Assembly: GCF_003056405.1 (NCBI RefSeq)
Contig: NZ_PYVZ01000002.1
Coordinates: 124,001 to 188,000 of the forward strand
Source of the DNA: Devosia indica
Lineage (GTDB): Bacteria > Pseudomonadota > Alphaproteobacteria > Rhizobiales > Devosiaceae
Reading direction: 5' to 3'
Length of the DNA stretch: 64,000 bases
Part shown: positions 50,423 to 59,636 of the stretch, piece after piece
Position numbering within the stretch: the first letter of the stretch is position 1
Layout: every line of letters begins with the position of its first letter
The notes under the pieces: generated by a model
Seen by the model: only the letters and a program-made list of their open reading frames with translations
What the model was told of the DNA's origin: nothing
Database searches by the model: none
Position numbers and translations under genes: made by a program

Positions 50423-52423
50423 ATGAATCGCCCCCTCAGCAACACCGACAGGCTCGGCGCCAGGCCAGTCGACGCAGGAACGCCGATCATTGCAATTAAG
50501 GGTCTGGTCCGGCGCTTCCAGGCCGGCCCGGAAGCGGTGGCGGTGCTCAAGGGCGTGGACCTCGACATTCATCGTGGCGAAATGGTCGCCATCATCGGCC
50601 AGTCCGGTTCGGGCAAGTCGACATTGATGAACATCCTTGGTTGCCTGGATCGTGCGAGCGAAGGCTCCTACCATTTTGCCGGCAAGGATGTGAGCAAGCT
50701 CGATGCCGATGCGCTGGCCGCGCTCCGGCGAGAACATTTCGGCTTCATCTTCCAGCGCTACCAGCTTTTGCCCGATCTGGACGCTGTGGAAAATGTCGAG
50801 GTGCCTGCGGTTTATGCCGGTGTTGACGCTGCGGCGCGGCGCGAACGGGCCGTTGCCCTTCTGACCCGGCTGGGTCTGGGCGAGCGACTTGACCATCGTC
50901 CCAATGCGCTTTCGGGCGGACAGCAACAGCGTGTCAGCGTGGCGCGGGCGCTGATGAATGGTGGCGAAGTCATTCTGGCGGACGAGCCAACCGGCGCGCT
51001 CGACTCGCGCTCGGGCAAGGAATTGATGGCCCTGCTCAAGGAGCTGCATGCCGACGGGCACACCATCATCCTGGTTACGCACGACCCGCAGATTGCTGCG
51101 CAGGCCGAACGGGTGATCGAGATTGCCGATGGCGAGATCATTGCCGATCGCCATAATGTCGAGCCGCGCCGGGTGGAAAAGGCCGAGACAGAGATGAAGG
51201 CCGCGGCAAGCTGGCGGCGCGGGCTGGACCGCATGGGTGAAGCCCTGCGTATGGCCTTGCGGGCCATGGGCGCGCACAAGCTCAGGACGTTCCTGACCAT
51301 GCTTGGCATCATCATCGGCATTGCCTCTGTGGTGGCCGTTGTCGCGCTGGGGCAGGGGAGCCAGCAGACTGTGTTGGAGAATATTTCCTCGATTGGCACC
51401 AACACCATCAATGTCTATCCCGGCTCCGGCTTTGGCGACATGCGCTCGGGGCGGGTGCGAACGCTGCGGCCGACCGATGCCGAGGCGCTGGCGGAACAGG
51501 CCTTTGCCGACAGCGTGACGCCACAGGTCAGCGCCAATGCCACCGCACTTTATCGCAACACCGCAACAAATGCCTCGGTGACGGGGGTTGGCGCGGATTA
51601 TTTCCAAGTCAATGGCCGCAGCTTCACCGCCGGTTCCGGCTTTGGCGAGGACAGTGTCACGGCCATGGCCCAGGAAGCGGTGATCGACCAGAATGCGGTC
51701 GATTCCATCTTCACCAATGGCGAGGATCCGATCGGCGAAGTCATCATGCTGGGCAAGGTGCCGGTGCGGGTCATTGGTGTGGTGGAAGCCAGCTCGGGCT
51801 TCGGGCGCGGCGGGGACAATGCCAATGTCTATGTGCCCTACACCTCGGCCATGAGCCGCATTTTGGGCCAGAGCTATCTCAATTCCATCGCCGTGCGGAT
51901 TGCCGACGATTACGATATGGCGCAGGCCGAGGCGGAAATCACCGAACTGCTGACGCGGCTGCATGGCGGGACACAGGATTTCTTCCTGCAGAACACCGAC
52001 ACGATCCGCGAGACCATCCAGTCGACTTCGGCGACCCTGTCCATTCTGATCTCCACCATCGCAGTGATTTCGCTGGTGGTGGGCGGGATCGGGGTGATGA
52101 ACATCATGCTGGTCTCGGTTTCCGAGCGCACCAAGGAGATCGGCATCCGCATGGCCGTGGGCGCGCGCCGCAGCGACATCATGCGGCAATTCCTGATCGA
52201 GGCGATCCTGGTGTGCTTTGCTGGCGGCGCTGCAGGGGTGGCGCTGAGCTTTGCCCTGGGCCAGGGGCTGACTGCGATCGTTTCGGGCGCCCGGCTGGCC
52301 TACTCCACCGAGTCGATCATACTGGCGATCATCTCGGCCAGTGTGATCGGGGTGGTGTTCGGCTTCATGCCGGCCCGCTCGGCAGCGCGGCTCGACCCGG
52401 TCGAGGCGTTGGCGCGGGAGTAG
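50423..52423 (+). CDS. macB: MacB-like ABC efflux ATPase/permease
   Basis: A 666-aa fusion. The N-terminal ATPase has Walker A GQSGSGKST, signature LSGGQQQR and Walker B VILADEPTGALD. The C-terminal FtsX-type permease has one TM near 285 (TFLTMLGIIIGIASVVAVVA), a large periplasmic domain, and three TMs at the end (including GGIGVMNIMLVSVSERTKEIGIRMA). With MacA it forms a mechanotransmission efflux pump for lipopeptides, toxins or siderophores. Confidence 0.9.
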   Translation: MNRPLSNTDRLGARPVDAGTPIIAIKGLVRRFQAGPEAVAVLKGVDLDIHRGEMVAIIGQSGSGKSTLMNILGCLDRASEGSYHFAGKDVSKLDADALAALRREHFGFIFQRYQLLPDLDAVENVEVPAVYAGVDAAARRERAVALLTRLGLGERLDHRPNALSGGQQQRVSVARALMNGGEVILADEPTGALDSRSGKELMALLKELHADGHTIILVTHDPQIAAQAERVIEIADGEIIADRHNVEPRRVEKAETEMKAAASWRRGLDRMGEALRMALRAMGAHKLRTFLTMLGIIIGIASVVAVVALGQGSQQTVLENISSIGTNTINVYPGSGFGDMRSGRVRTLRPTDAEALAEQAFADSVTPQVSANATALYRNTATNASVTGVGADYFQVNGRSFTAGSGFGEDSVTAMAQEAVIDQNAVDSIFTNGEDPIGEVIMLGKVPVRVIGVVEASSGFGRGGDNANVYVPYTSAMSRILGQSYLNSIAVRIADDYDMAQAEAEITELLTRLHGGTQDFFLQNTDTIRETIQSTSATLSILISTIAVISLVVGGIGVMNIMLVSVSERTKEIGIRMAVGARRSDIMRQFLIEAILVCFAGGAAGVALSFALGQGLTAIVSGARLAYSTESIILAIISASVIGVVFGFMPARSAARLDPVEALARE

Positions 52424-52739
52424 GGCTTGGTACCTCGATATCGAGCCAATAGAGCATAGCTCTCATGGCCTTCTCGCCTCCAATCATGCCACTGGCATGC
52501 TCGGCCCTGCGGCACAGCTCGAAGCGTTGCGCCATTGCCACGCCCCGGCGATCAAAATCGAACAAATTCAATGCAAAGGCTGTTCGCTGGACGCTGCTGG
52601 CCCTAAACTCGCCACGAAATCTTCGCCTTTTGGGCGGAGGCGGAAGAGGGCGGGGAAGGATTAACGCAATCTTTCCGTCCATGCGGCAATCTTGGTTTCA
52701 GCCCGGTTTGGTTGAAGCGTAAAAGGGCGGGATAGACCA
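52424..52739. other. Intergenic region between macB and tamA, no convincing gene
   Basis: About 315 bp. Two short overlapping open frames exist: a plus-strand one of 85 codons, and a minus-strand one that runs into the macB 3' end. Neither has a recognisable domain or good ribosome binding site. A small dyad CATGCC-ACT-GGCATG occurs near 52482. The region probably carries the macB 3' end and the tamA promoter. Confidence 0.5.
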
Positions 52740-52775
52740 CTGCAAAGCGCGCGTCTGGTAACGAGTATTGGCGCC

Positions 52776-54656
52776 TTGTGCATCGCCATGGCCCTGTCGG
52801 CCGCGGCGGCGATGCCTGCTGTGGGTTTCGAACTTTTTGGCATCACGTTCTTTGAAGACCAGTCCGAGACCGACGCCGAAGCGGTCCTCGTTGATCCTCA
52901 ACCCTATTTTGTGACCTTCACCTCCAGCGAGGGCGGCGCTGTCGAAGCGGCGCTGCGCAATGCCTCGGCCTTGCTGGCTGACGAGGCGGAGCCGGCTTCT
53001 GGCGCGGCCGGGCTGATTGCCAAGGCGCGCGGTGACTATCGGCGCCTGCTGGCCGCGCTTTATGGCGAAGGCCATTATGGTGGCGCCGTCAGCATTCGCA
53101 TTGGCGGCCGCGAAGCGTCCAGCCTGGCACCTGACACCAGCTTGCCGGACCCGGTCGATGTCACCATCGCAGTGACGGCCGGGCCTCAGTTCCGCTTTGG
53201 CGATGTGGTGATTGTCAATCAGGCCCCGCCGACACTGGACCCCTATGACCAGGTGGATATGCCAGCGCTGCGCGGCTTTGGCGTCGGCGAAGTGGCCCGT
53301 TCTGCTGTCATTCTCAGGGCCGAGCAATTGGCGCTGGAGGCCTGGCGGCAGCAGGGCTATGCCAAGGCCGAAATCGTGTCGCGCGACGTGGTTGCCGACC
53401 ATGCCACCAATACGGTGGCGGCAACGATCACTGTCAATCCAGGCCGCCTGGCGGCCTTCGGCCCGGTGCGCGTCACCGGCACGACGAATATGAACCCCGA
53501 ATTCGTGGCCCAGCAGACAGGTCTGGCCGTGGGCCAGGAATATGACCCGGACGACCTGGACCGCGCGCAGAAGCGCCTGGACCGGCTTGAAGTGTTCCGC
53601 GCGGCGCGGCTGGAAGCGGCCGAGAGCATCGGCAGTGACGGCCTGCTGCCCTATGACCTGATCGTGGAAGAATTGCCGGGTCGGCGGTTTGGCCTGGGCG
53701 CGACCTTCTCGACCGTCGACGGGTTGGGGCTCGAGGGCTATCACCTCTGGCGCAATCTGTTCGGGCAGGCCGAGAGGCTGCGGCTCGATGCGCGCGTGGC
53801 CAGCATTGCCTGGCCGCTCGACACCGCCCAGTTCGACTATTTCATCGGTGGCACCTTCACCAAGCCGGGCTTTTATCACCCCGATGTCGATCTGGTGGCC
53901 ACGGTGTCTGCCGAGCGGACCATCTATCCGAAATATACGGAAACCTCGGCGGGCGGCAAAGTCGGGCTGAGCTGGTTCTTTTCCGACGAGCTGACCTTCG
54001 AGGGCGGCGCCAGCTTCGAAATCGCCCGGTTTGACGACAGTTTCGGCACCCGCGATTTCCAGACCGCGGGGCTCTATGCCGGCTTGGTCTATGATGGCCG
54101 AGACAGTAGCGTCGATCCCACCGAAGGCTGGTATGCCTCGGCCAATATAGAGCCCTTCTTCGATCTTCTGGGCGGCACGCCGGGCGGGCGGCTCCTTGTC
54201 GAAGGCCGCACCTATTTCGGCTTTGGCGAGAATGATCCCTTCGTGCTGGCCGGGCGGCTCAAGGCCGGAGCGGTGGTCGGCCCGGCACTCGTCGACATCC
54301 CGCCCGACAAGCTGTTCTTTGCCGGGGGCGGCGGATCGGTGCGCGGTTATGGCTTCAAGTCCATTGGCGTCGACGACGGGATGGGGAACATTACCGGTGG
54401 CCGCTACCTGCTAGAAGGCTCGCTCGAAGCGCGGGCCAAGGTCACCGACGATATTGGCGTGGTCGGCTTTGTCGATGGCGGCTATGTGGCGGCCGATACC
54501 TTCCCGGGCCTTGATGATCTGCGGATCGGGGCGGGCGTCGGCGTGCGCTATTACACGGGTCTGGGGCCCTTGCGGCTCGACGTGGCGGTGCCGCTCAATC
54601 GCAAGGCGGGCGATCCGGACTATGCGATCTATGCTGGCATCGGGCAGGCGTTCTGA
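52776..54656 (+). CDS. tamA: TamA-like outer-membrane translocation and assembly protein
   Basis: A BamA/TamA-family (Omp85) protein of about 626 aa: a hydrophobic leader (ALCIAMALSAAAAMPAVG), POTRA-type repeats, then a 16-strand barrel with the substrate lock DKLFFAGGGGSVRGYGFKS-like region (VRGYGF) and a C-terminal aromatic residue (GIGQAF). The N-terminus is uncertain. No ATG precedes the leader except an internal one at 52791, and a CTG at 52740 (LQSARLVTSIG) would give a better signal peptide with a basic n-region. The stop overlaps tamB by one base. Confidence 0.87.
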   Translation: MCIAMALSAAAAMPAVGFELFGITFFEDQSETDAEAVLVDPQPYFVTFTSSEGGAVEAALRNASALLADEAEPASGAAGLIAKARGDYRRLLAALYGEGHYGGAVSIRIGGREASSLAPDTSLPDPVDVTIAVTAGPQFRFGDVVIVNQAPPTLDPYDQVDMPALRGFGVGEVARSAVILRAEQLALEAWRQQGYAKAEIVSRDVVADHATNTVAATITVNPGRLAAFGPVRVTGTTNMNPEFVAQQTGLAVGQEYDPDDLDRAQKRLDRLEVFRAARLEAAESIGSDGLLPYDLIVEELPGRRFGLGATFSTVDGLGLEGYHLWRNLFGQAERLRLDARVASIAWPLDTAQFDYFIGGTFTKPGFYHPDVDLVATVSAERTIYPKYTETSAGGKVGLSWFFSDELTFEGGASFEIARFDDSFGTRDFQTAGLYAGLVYDGRDSSVDPTEGWYASANIEPFFDLLGGTPGGRLLVEGRTYFGFGENDPFVLAGRLKAGAVVGPALVDIPPDKLFFAGGGGSVRGYGFKSIGVDDGMGNITGGRYLLEGSLEARAKVTDDIGVVGFVDGGYVAADTFPGLDDLRIGAGVGVRYYTGLGPLRLDVAVPLNRKAGDPDYAIYAGIGQAF

Positions 54657-57600
54657 TGGCCAAGCTTTCCGCAACCAACCGCCGCCGCCTGATGATCGCT
54701 GCGCTGCTGCTGGCCCCGGCGGCCGTCCCGGTGGCGCTGGTGGCGCAGGACATGAACAATGAGGAGCAGAAGGATTTCCTGACCGGCTTTGTCGAAGGCC
54801 AGCTTTCGACGCCGGAGCGGCAAATCCGCCTGTCCAATATTGATGGCATCCTGGGTTCGGATGTCTCGATCCGCGAGATCACCATTTCCGATGCAGAAGG
54901 GGTCTGGCTGCGCGTCAACAATGCCAGCCTGAACTGGAACCAGGCGGCCTTGTTCGGCGGGCGGCTCGAGGTCAATTCGCTGCGCGCCGAGTCCATCGAC
55001 TACATTCGCAATGCCATTCCGGTCGAAGGCGCGGTGGATCTGCCGCCGCCCGAGGCTGGTTCGCTGGAAATCCCGGAGTTTCCCGTCGCCATCCAGATCG
55101 GCGAATTGGCGGTGCCCAGCGTGACCTTCGGAGAAGGCGTGTTCGGACTGGGTTCCGAGATCGCGCTTAATGGGTCGATGACGCTGGAAGGCGGCAATCT
55201 GGATGCGGTGCTCGATATCGAGCGGCTCGACGGACCGGGCGGCACGCTTGATCTCGATGTGGTCTATCGGCGCGAGGGTGCGACCATCGATCTGGGCCTG
55301 TCGCTGGTCGAGCCGCCCAATGGCGTGCTGGCGAACCTGCTGAATATCCAGGATCGCCCGGCCATGACACTGACGCTGGACGGGGAGGGTCCGGTTGCCG
55401 ATCTGACCACGCAGATGCAATTGCTCGCCAATGACCAGACCGCACTGGCCGGTACGGCCACCATTGCGCAGCAGGCCGATGGCTTTGCCATCAACGCCAA
55501 TCTGGGCGGGCCACTTTCCACCCTGGTGGCGTTGCCTTACCGCGACTTTTTCGGTGCCGAGACCCGGCTGACGACCAGCGCGCTGGTCAAGAGCGCCGGC
55601 GGCATCGAGATTTCCAATCTGACGCTGAGTGGCGGGCAATTGGGGCTGACGGCCCGCGCCCGGACCATGGCGGACAATTTTGTCAGCCTGCTCGACCTGA
55701 CCGCGACCATTGCCGACCCCGACGGGGACAAGGTGATCCTGCCGGTGCCCGGCAGTTCGACCCTTGTGCAGGGCGGACAGCTTCGGGTGGCCTTCGGCAC
55801 CGAGGCCAGCGACCAGTGGCAGGCGCGGATCGATGTCGAGGGGCTGGAGACCGACGGTTTTGATGCGCAGACCTTCGGACTGGGCATAGGCGGGGTGGCG
55901 CGCAATCTCGACGATCCGGCCAGCCGCATGGTCACGTTCAATGGCGATGGCGCCTTGTCCGGTATTGACGCCGATCCGGGCGTCGAGGCGGCGCTGGGCA
56001 CTTCGGTCGGGTTGGGCATTGCCGGGCTGTGGAATGCGGGCGAACCGATTGAGCTGGCCGAATTGCGGGTGGTGGGCCAGGCGCTGACCGCGGCCATGGC
56101 CGGTGAGATCGATGGCACCGATTTCGACGGACAGGTCCGGCTGGCGACGGACAGCATAGCGCCCTTTTCTGCGCTGGCCGGGCGCTCGCTTTCCGGCGGC
56201 CTTGAGCTGACGGCGGACGGACAGATTTTTCCGCTTACCGGTGGGTTTGACCTGGTGTTCGATGGCACGGGCACGGATTTGCGGATCGATGACGCCGCCG
56301 CCGACGCGCTGCTCGCGGGTCGGGTCGACCTGTCGGGCCGGTTGGCGCGTACTGAGGCCGGCATTTCGGCCGATGACTTCCTGATTGCCAATGATCAAGT
56401 GAAGTTCAGCGCCGATGGCGTTTATGCCAGTGACGCCGCCGATTTTAACATCGCGCTCGATTTGACCGATCTTGCGCTGATCTCCGAGGAGGCCAGCGGC
56501 GCGCTGGCGGTACGGGGCTCGGCACGACTGACCGCGCCGGAAGATCCGCTGGTATTGGTGCTGGACGGACAGGTGCCGAGCGGCACATTGGGCGACTATA
56601 CCCTGCGCGACGCCAAGCTCGGTGTGGCCGCAACCCTGCTCGATGGCGCGATCAATGGTGACGTCACGGGCGCTGCCATGCTGGATGGCTATCGCGCCAC
56701 GCTGGATACCAATTTCGAGACCGATGCGGAACTGCAGAGACTGTCGGGCATCGCATTCGAGATCGCAGGCACGCGGATTTCCGGCGATCTGACGCGCATG
56801 GTCGAGTCTGGTCTTGTCGATGGGCGGCTGGACGTTGCCGCCAATGATGTTTCGCTGGCCGCTGCACTGCTGCTGACCGATGCGTCGGGCGCGGTGAATG
56901 CCGCCATTGAACTGAGCCCGCAGGATGGCGAGCAGGGGGCCGGCGTGACGGCGAATATCGCCGGTCTGCGGATCAATGACATCTCTGTCGGCCGGGCCGA
57001 TATTACCGCCGGCATTTCGGACCTGTTCGGTGTGCCGGTGGTCAATGGTACCGCCACGGCAGGCAATGTCGTCGCCGGTGGGGTTGTGGTCGATACGCTG
57101 AGTGCGCGCGCCAGACAGTCGGGTGACACCACGAGCTTTGATGCGCAGGCGAACCTTGCTACCGGCACCGCTCTTGATCTTGCCGGGGCGCTGAGCCCGG
57201 TGGATGGCGGATACCGCCTGGCGCTGGATCGCGCCAATCTGGAACAGGGGAGCCTGGCGGCGCGCCTTGCCAATCCGGCGGTGCTGATGGTGCAGGGCGA
57301 AAGCGTCTCGCTCGATGCGCTGCGCTTCAATGTCGGCTCGGGCAGCATCACGGCGACCGGTACGGCCGGGCAGGTGCTGGACATGGTGGTGGATATTGCC
57401 GAACTGCCGCTTTCAATCGCCAATGCCGTGGCGCCCGACCTGGGGCTGTCCGGCACGCTCAATGGGCGGGCCGTTGTGTCGGGGCCGGCCGATGATCCGC
57501 AGGTGTCCTTCGAGGTGCGCGGCGGCGGCATCGGCGCCAGCGCCATCGCGCCTTTCGGCATTGCGCCGCTGACCTTCAACGCTTCGGGCAGCTTTGCCGA

Positions 57601-58993
57601 CCAGGTGGTGACGCTCGACGGTATCAGCGCCAATGGCAGCGGCGGGCTGGCCGTTTCCGGATCAGGCCGGGTGCCGCTGACCGGCAACGGCCTTTCCGTG
57701 GCGCTCAATGGCTCCGCGCCGCTCTCGCTGGCCAATCGCTTCGTGGCTGATCGCGGTGCGCGCGTGTCTGGAACGGTCAATTTCGACGCGCGAGTGGGCG
57801 GCAGTCTCACCAGCCCGCAAATCACCGGCAGCGCCTCCACGAGCGGGGCCGAATATGTCGATCCCGAGCTCAATCTGCGCCTTACCGGCATTGCCGGGCG
57901 GGTGGCGCTGTCGGGCACCAATGCCAATATCGAGAGCCTGACGGCCAATCTGGCGACCGGTGGCAATGTGTCTGCATCGGGCACGGTCGGCCTGACGCCA
58001 GCTCTGCCGGTCAATCTGGCAGTGCAGATCAATTCGGCCCGCTATGCCGATGGCGATCTGTTCGTCGCCACCCTGTCCGGCGGTCTCAACCTGACCGGCA
58101 ATCTGACCGGCGCGCCCCTGCTGGCGGGCAATGTGCTGATCGAGCAGGCCAATATCACCGTGCCTGAGGGCCTGGGCGGCGGTGCGCAATTGATCGATGT
58201 CGAGCACAGGCGCGCCCCCGCCGATGTGCAGCAAACGCTGGATCGGGCCCGTATCAATGAGCGCACGGGCGCTGCGGCAGGCGGTGGCGGGCCGCAATTG
58301 CAGCTCGATATCAATGTCAATGCGCCCAATCAGATCTTCATCCGCGGTCGCGGTCTTGATGCGGAAGTCGGCGGCTCGGTGCGCCTGACCGGCTCGATCA
58401 GTAATGTCCAGCCTGTCGGCGCCTTCAATCTGCTGCGCGGCCGGCTGTCCATTCTTGGGCAGCGGGTCATCTTCGAAACCGGCACTGTGACCCTGGTGGG
58501 CGATCTCGACCCGCAACTCAATTTCGTGGCGCGCACCGAGGGCGATGGCATTACCGTCTTTGTGACCTTGTCGGGCCGCGCCTCGGCACCCGATATCAGT
58601 TTCAGCTCGAATCCGACCCTGCCACAGGACGAGGTGCTGAGCCGACTGATCTTCAACCGTTCGATGGGCGAACTTTCGCCGATCCAGTTGGCGCAATTGG
58701 CGGCGGCGGCGGCCGAACTGGTTGGTGGCGGCGGAGGCGGCGGGCTGGTCGAAAGCCTGCGCGGCGCCGCGGGCCTTGCCGATCTCGACGTGGTCACCGA
58801 TGACGATGGCAATGTCGGGGTGCAGGCCGGTACCTATATCCAGGACAATGTCTATCTCGGCGCGACGGTCGGGGCGAATGGCCAATCCAAGGTGACGATC
58901 AATCTCGATGTGACCGAAGACCTGACCGTGAGAGGCTCGGCCGGCCAGGATGGCAATTCCACCCTCGGGGTGTTCTTCGAAAAGGACTATTGA
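54656..58993 (+). CDS. tamB: TamB-like translocation/assembly module inner-membrane protein
   Basis: A very large AsmA/TamB protein of 1445 aa. The N-terminal signal anchor is LMIAALLLAPAAVPVALVAQ. A long periplasmic beta-taco of repeating GxLxL-type strands follows. The conserved C-terminal DUF490 domain begins near residue 1100 and includes GGSVRLTGSISNVQPVGAFNLLRGRLSI-like strands, FSSNPTLPQDEVLSRLIFNR and the terminal VFFEKDY. With TamA it is thought to move lipids or assemble outer-membrane proteins. The start codon overlaps the tamA stop (TGATG). Confidence 0.93.
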   Translation: MAKLSATNRRRLMIAALLLAPAAVPVALVAQDMNNEEQKDFLTGFVEGQLSTPERQIRLSNIDGILGSDVSIREITISDAEGVWLRVNNASLNWNQAALFGGRLEVNSLRAESIDYIRNAIPVEGAVDLPPPEAGSLEIPEFPVAIQIGELAVPSVTFGEGVFGLGSEIALNGSMTLEGGNLDAVLDIERLDGPGGTLDLDVVYRREGATIDLGLSLVEPPNGVLANLLNIQDRPAMTLTLDGEGPVADLTTQMQLLANDQTALAGTATIAQQADGFAINANLGGPLSTLVALPYRDFFGAETRLTTSALVKSAGGIEISNLTLSGGQLGLTARARTMADNFVSLLDLTATIADPDGDKVILPVPGSSTLVQGGQLRVAFGTEASDQWQARIDVEGLETDGFDAQTFGLGIGGVARNLDDPASRMVTFNGDGALSGIDADPGVEAALGTSVGLGIAGLWNAGEPIELAELRVVGQALTAAMAGEIDGTDFDGQVRLATDSIAPFSALAGRSLSGGLELTADGQIFPLTGGFDLVFDGTGTDLRIDDAAADALLAGRVDLSGRLARTEAGISADDFLIANDQVKFSADGVYASDAADFNIALDLTDLALISEEASGALAVRGSARLTAPEDPLVLVLDGQVPSGTLGDYTLRDAKLGVAATLLDGAINGDVTGAAMLDGYRATLDTNFETDAELQRLSGIAFEIAGTRISGDLTRMVESGLVDGRLDVAANDVSLAAALLLTDASGAVNAAIELSPQDGEQGAGVTANIAGLRINDISVGRADITAGISDLFGVPVVNGTATAGNVVAGGVVVDTLSARARQSGDTTSFDAQANLATGTALDLAGALSPVDGGYRLALDRANLEQGSLAARLANPAVLMVQGESVSLDALRFNVGSGSITATGTAGQVLDMVVDIAELPLSIANAVAPDLGLSGTLNGRAVVSGPADDPQVSFEVRGGGIGASAIAPFGIAPLTFNASGSFADQVVTLDGISANGSGGLAVSGSGRVPLTGNGLSVALNGSAPLSLANRFVADRGARVSGTVNFDARVGGSLTSPQITGSASTSGAEYVDPELNLRLTGIAGRVALSGTNANIESLTANLATGGNVSASGTVGLTPALPVNLAVQINSARYADGDLFVATLSGGLNLTGNLTGAPLLAGNVLIEQANITVPEGLGGGAQLIDVEHRRAPADVQQTLDRARINERTGAAAGGGGPQLQLDINVNAPNQIFIRGRGLDAEVGGSVRLTGSISNVQPVGAFNLLRGRLSILGQRVIFETGTVTLVGDLDPQLNFVARTEGDGITVFVTLSGRASAPDISFSSNPTLPQDEVLSRLIFNRSMGELSPIQLAQLAAAAAELVGGGGGGGLVESLRGAAGLADLDVVTDDDGNVGVQAGTYIQDNVYLGATVGANGQSKVTINLDVTEDLTVRGSAGQDGNSTLGVFFEKDY

Positions 58994-58999
58994 GCGTCG

Positions 59000-59608
59000 A
59001 TGGCCGTTAGCTTCTGGGATGAACGCTACGATACGGACGAGTATGTGTTCGGCGAAGCCCCCAATGCCTTTCTGGCGTCGCAGCGCGAGCGGCTGGCCGG
59101 TTACCGCAATGCGCTGGCCGTCGCCGATGGCGAGGGCCGCAACGGAGTCTGGCTGGCCGAGCAGGGCCTTGCGGTGACCTCGATTGATGCGTCGCCTGTC
59201 GGTCTTGAAAAGGCGCGACGCCTTGCCGGAAAGCGTGGCGTTTCCCTCACCACGGAACTGGCCGACATCGCAGACTATGCCTGGCCGGAGGGCCGGTTCG
59301 ACGTCGTTGTGGGTATCTTCTTCCAGTTTGCGCCGCCGGCCATGCGCGACGCCATCTTTGCGGGGATGATCCGGACGCTGGCGCCCGGCGGCCTGTTGCT
59401 GGTCGAGGGCTATGGCCCCAGACAGATACAGTACAGGACAGGTGGTCCAGGCATTCTCGACCAGCTTTACACCGAAGAGCTGTTGGCCGATCGATTCTCC
59501 GCGCTCGATATCACCGAATTGCGCAGCTATGACGCCGAGCTGACCGAAGGCAATCGGCATAGCGGACTGTCGGCGCTGGTCGATCTGGTGGCGCGCAAGC
59601 CCAAATGA
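59000..59608 (+). CDS. Class I SAM-dependent methyltransferase (TehB/thiopurine-type)
   Basis: A 202-aa cytosolic methyltransferase. WDERYDTDEYVFGEAPNAFL at the start, ALAVADGEGRNGVWLAEQGL (motif I; the usual GCGxGR reads ADGEGRN), SIDASPVGLEKAR and ADIADYAWPEGRFDVVV fit the TehB/tellurite-resistance-like group. It follows tamB by 6 nt and is probably cotranscribed. The acceptor is unknown. Confidence 0.83.
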   Translation: MAVSFWDERYDTDEYVFGEAPNAFLASQRERLAGYRNALAVADGEGRNGVWLAEQGLAVTSIDASPVGLEKARRLAGKRGVSLTTELADIADYAWPEGRFDVVVGIFFQFAPPAMRDAIFAGMIRTLAPGGLLLVEGYGPRQIQYRTGGPGILDQLYTEELLADRFSALDITELRSYDAELTEGNRHSGLSALVDLVARKPK

Positions 59609-59611
59609 AAG

Positions 59612-59635
59612 GGGCGGCCCTTGAGCCGCCCTTTT
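59612..59635. terminator. Bidirectional rho-independent terminator
   Basis: GGGCGGC-CCTTGA-GCCGCCC followed by TTTT, between the convergent methyltransferase and YejA-like genes. The T tract is good on the plus strand and weaker on the minus strand (CCTTTCATTT). Confidence 0.85.
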
Positions 59636-59636
59636 C

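Noticed and set aside
52365..52682. Minus-strand open frame of 105 codons between macB and tamA
   Set aside because: No recognisable domain, no clear ribosome binding site, overlaps the macB 3' end, and its ends are Pro/Arg-rich as in shadow frames.
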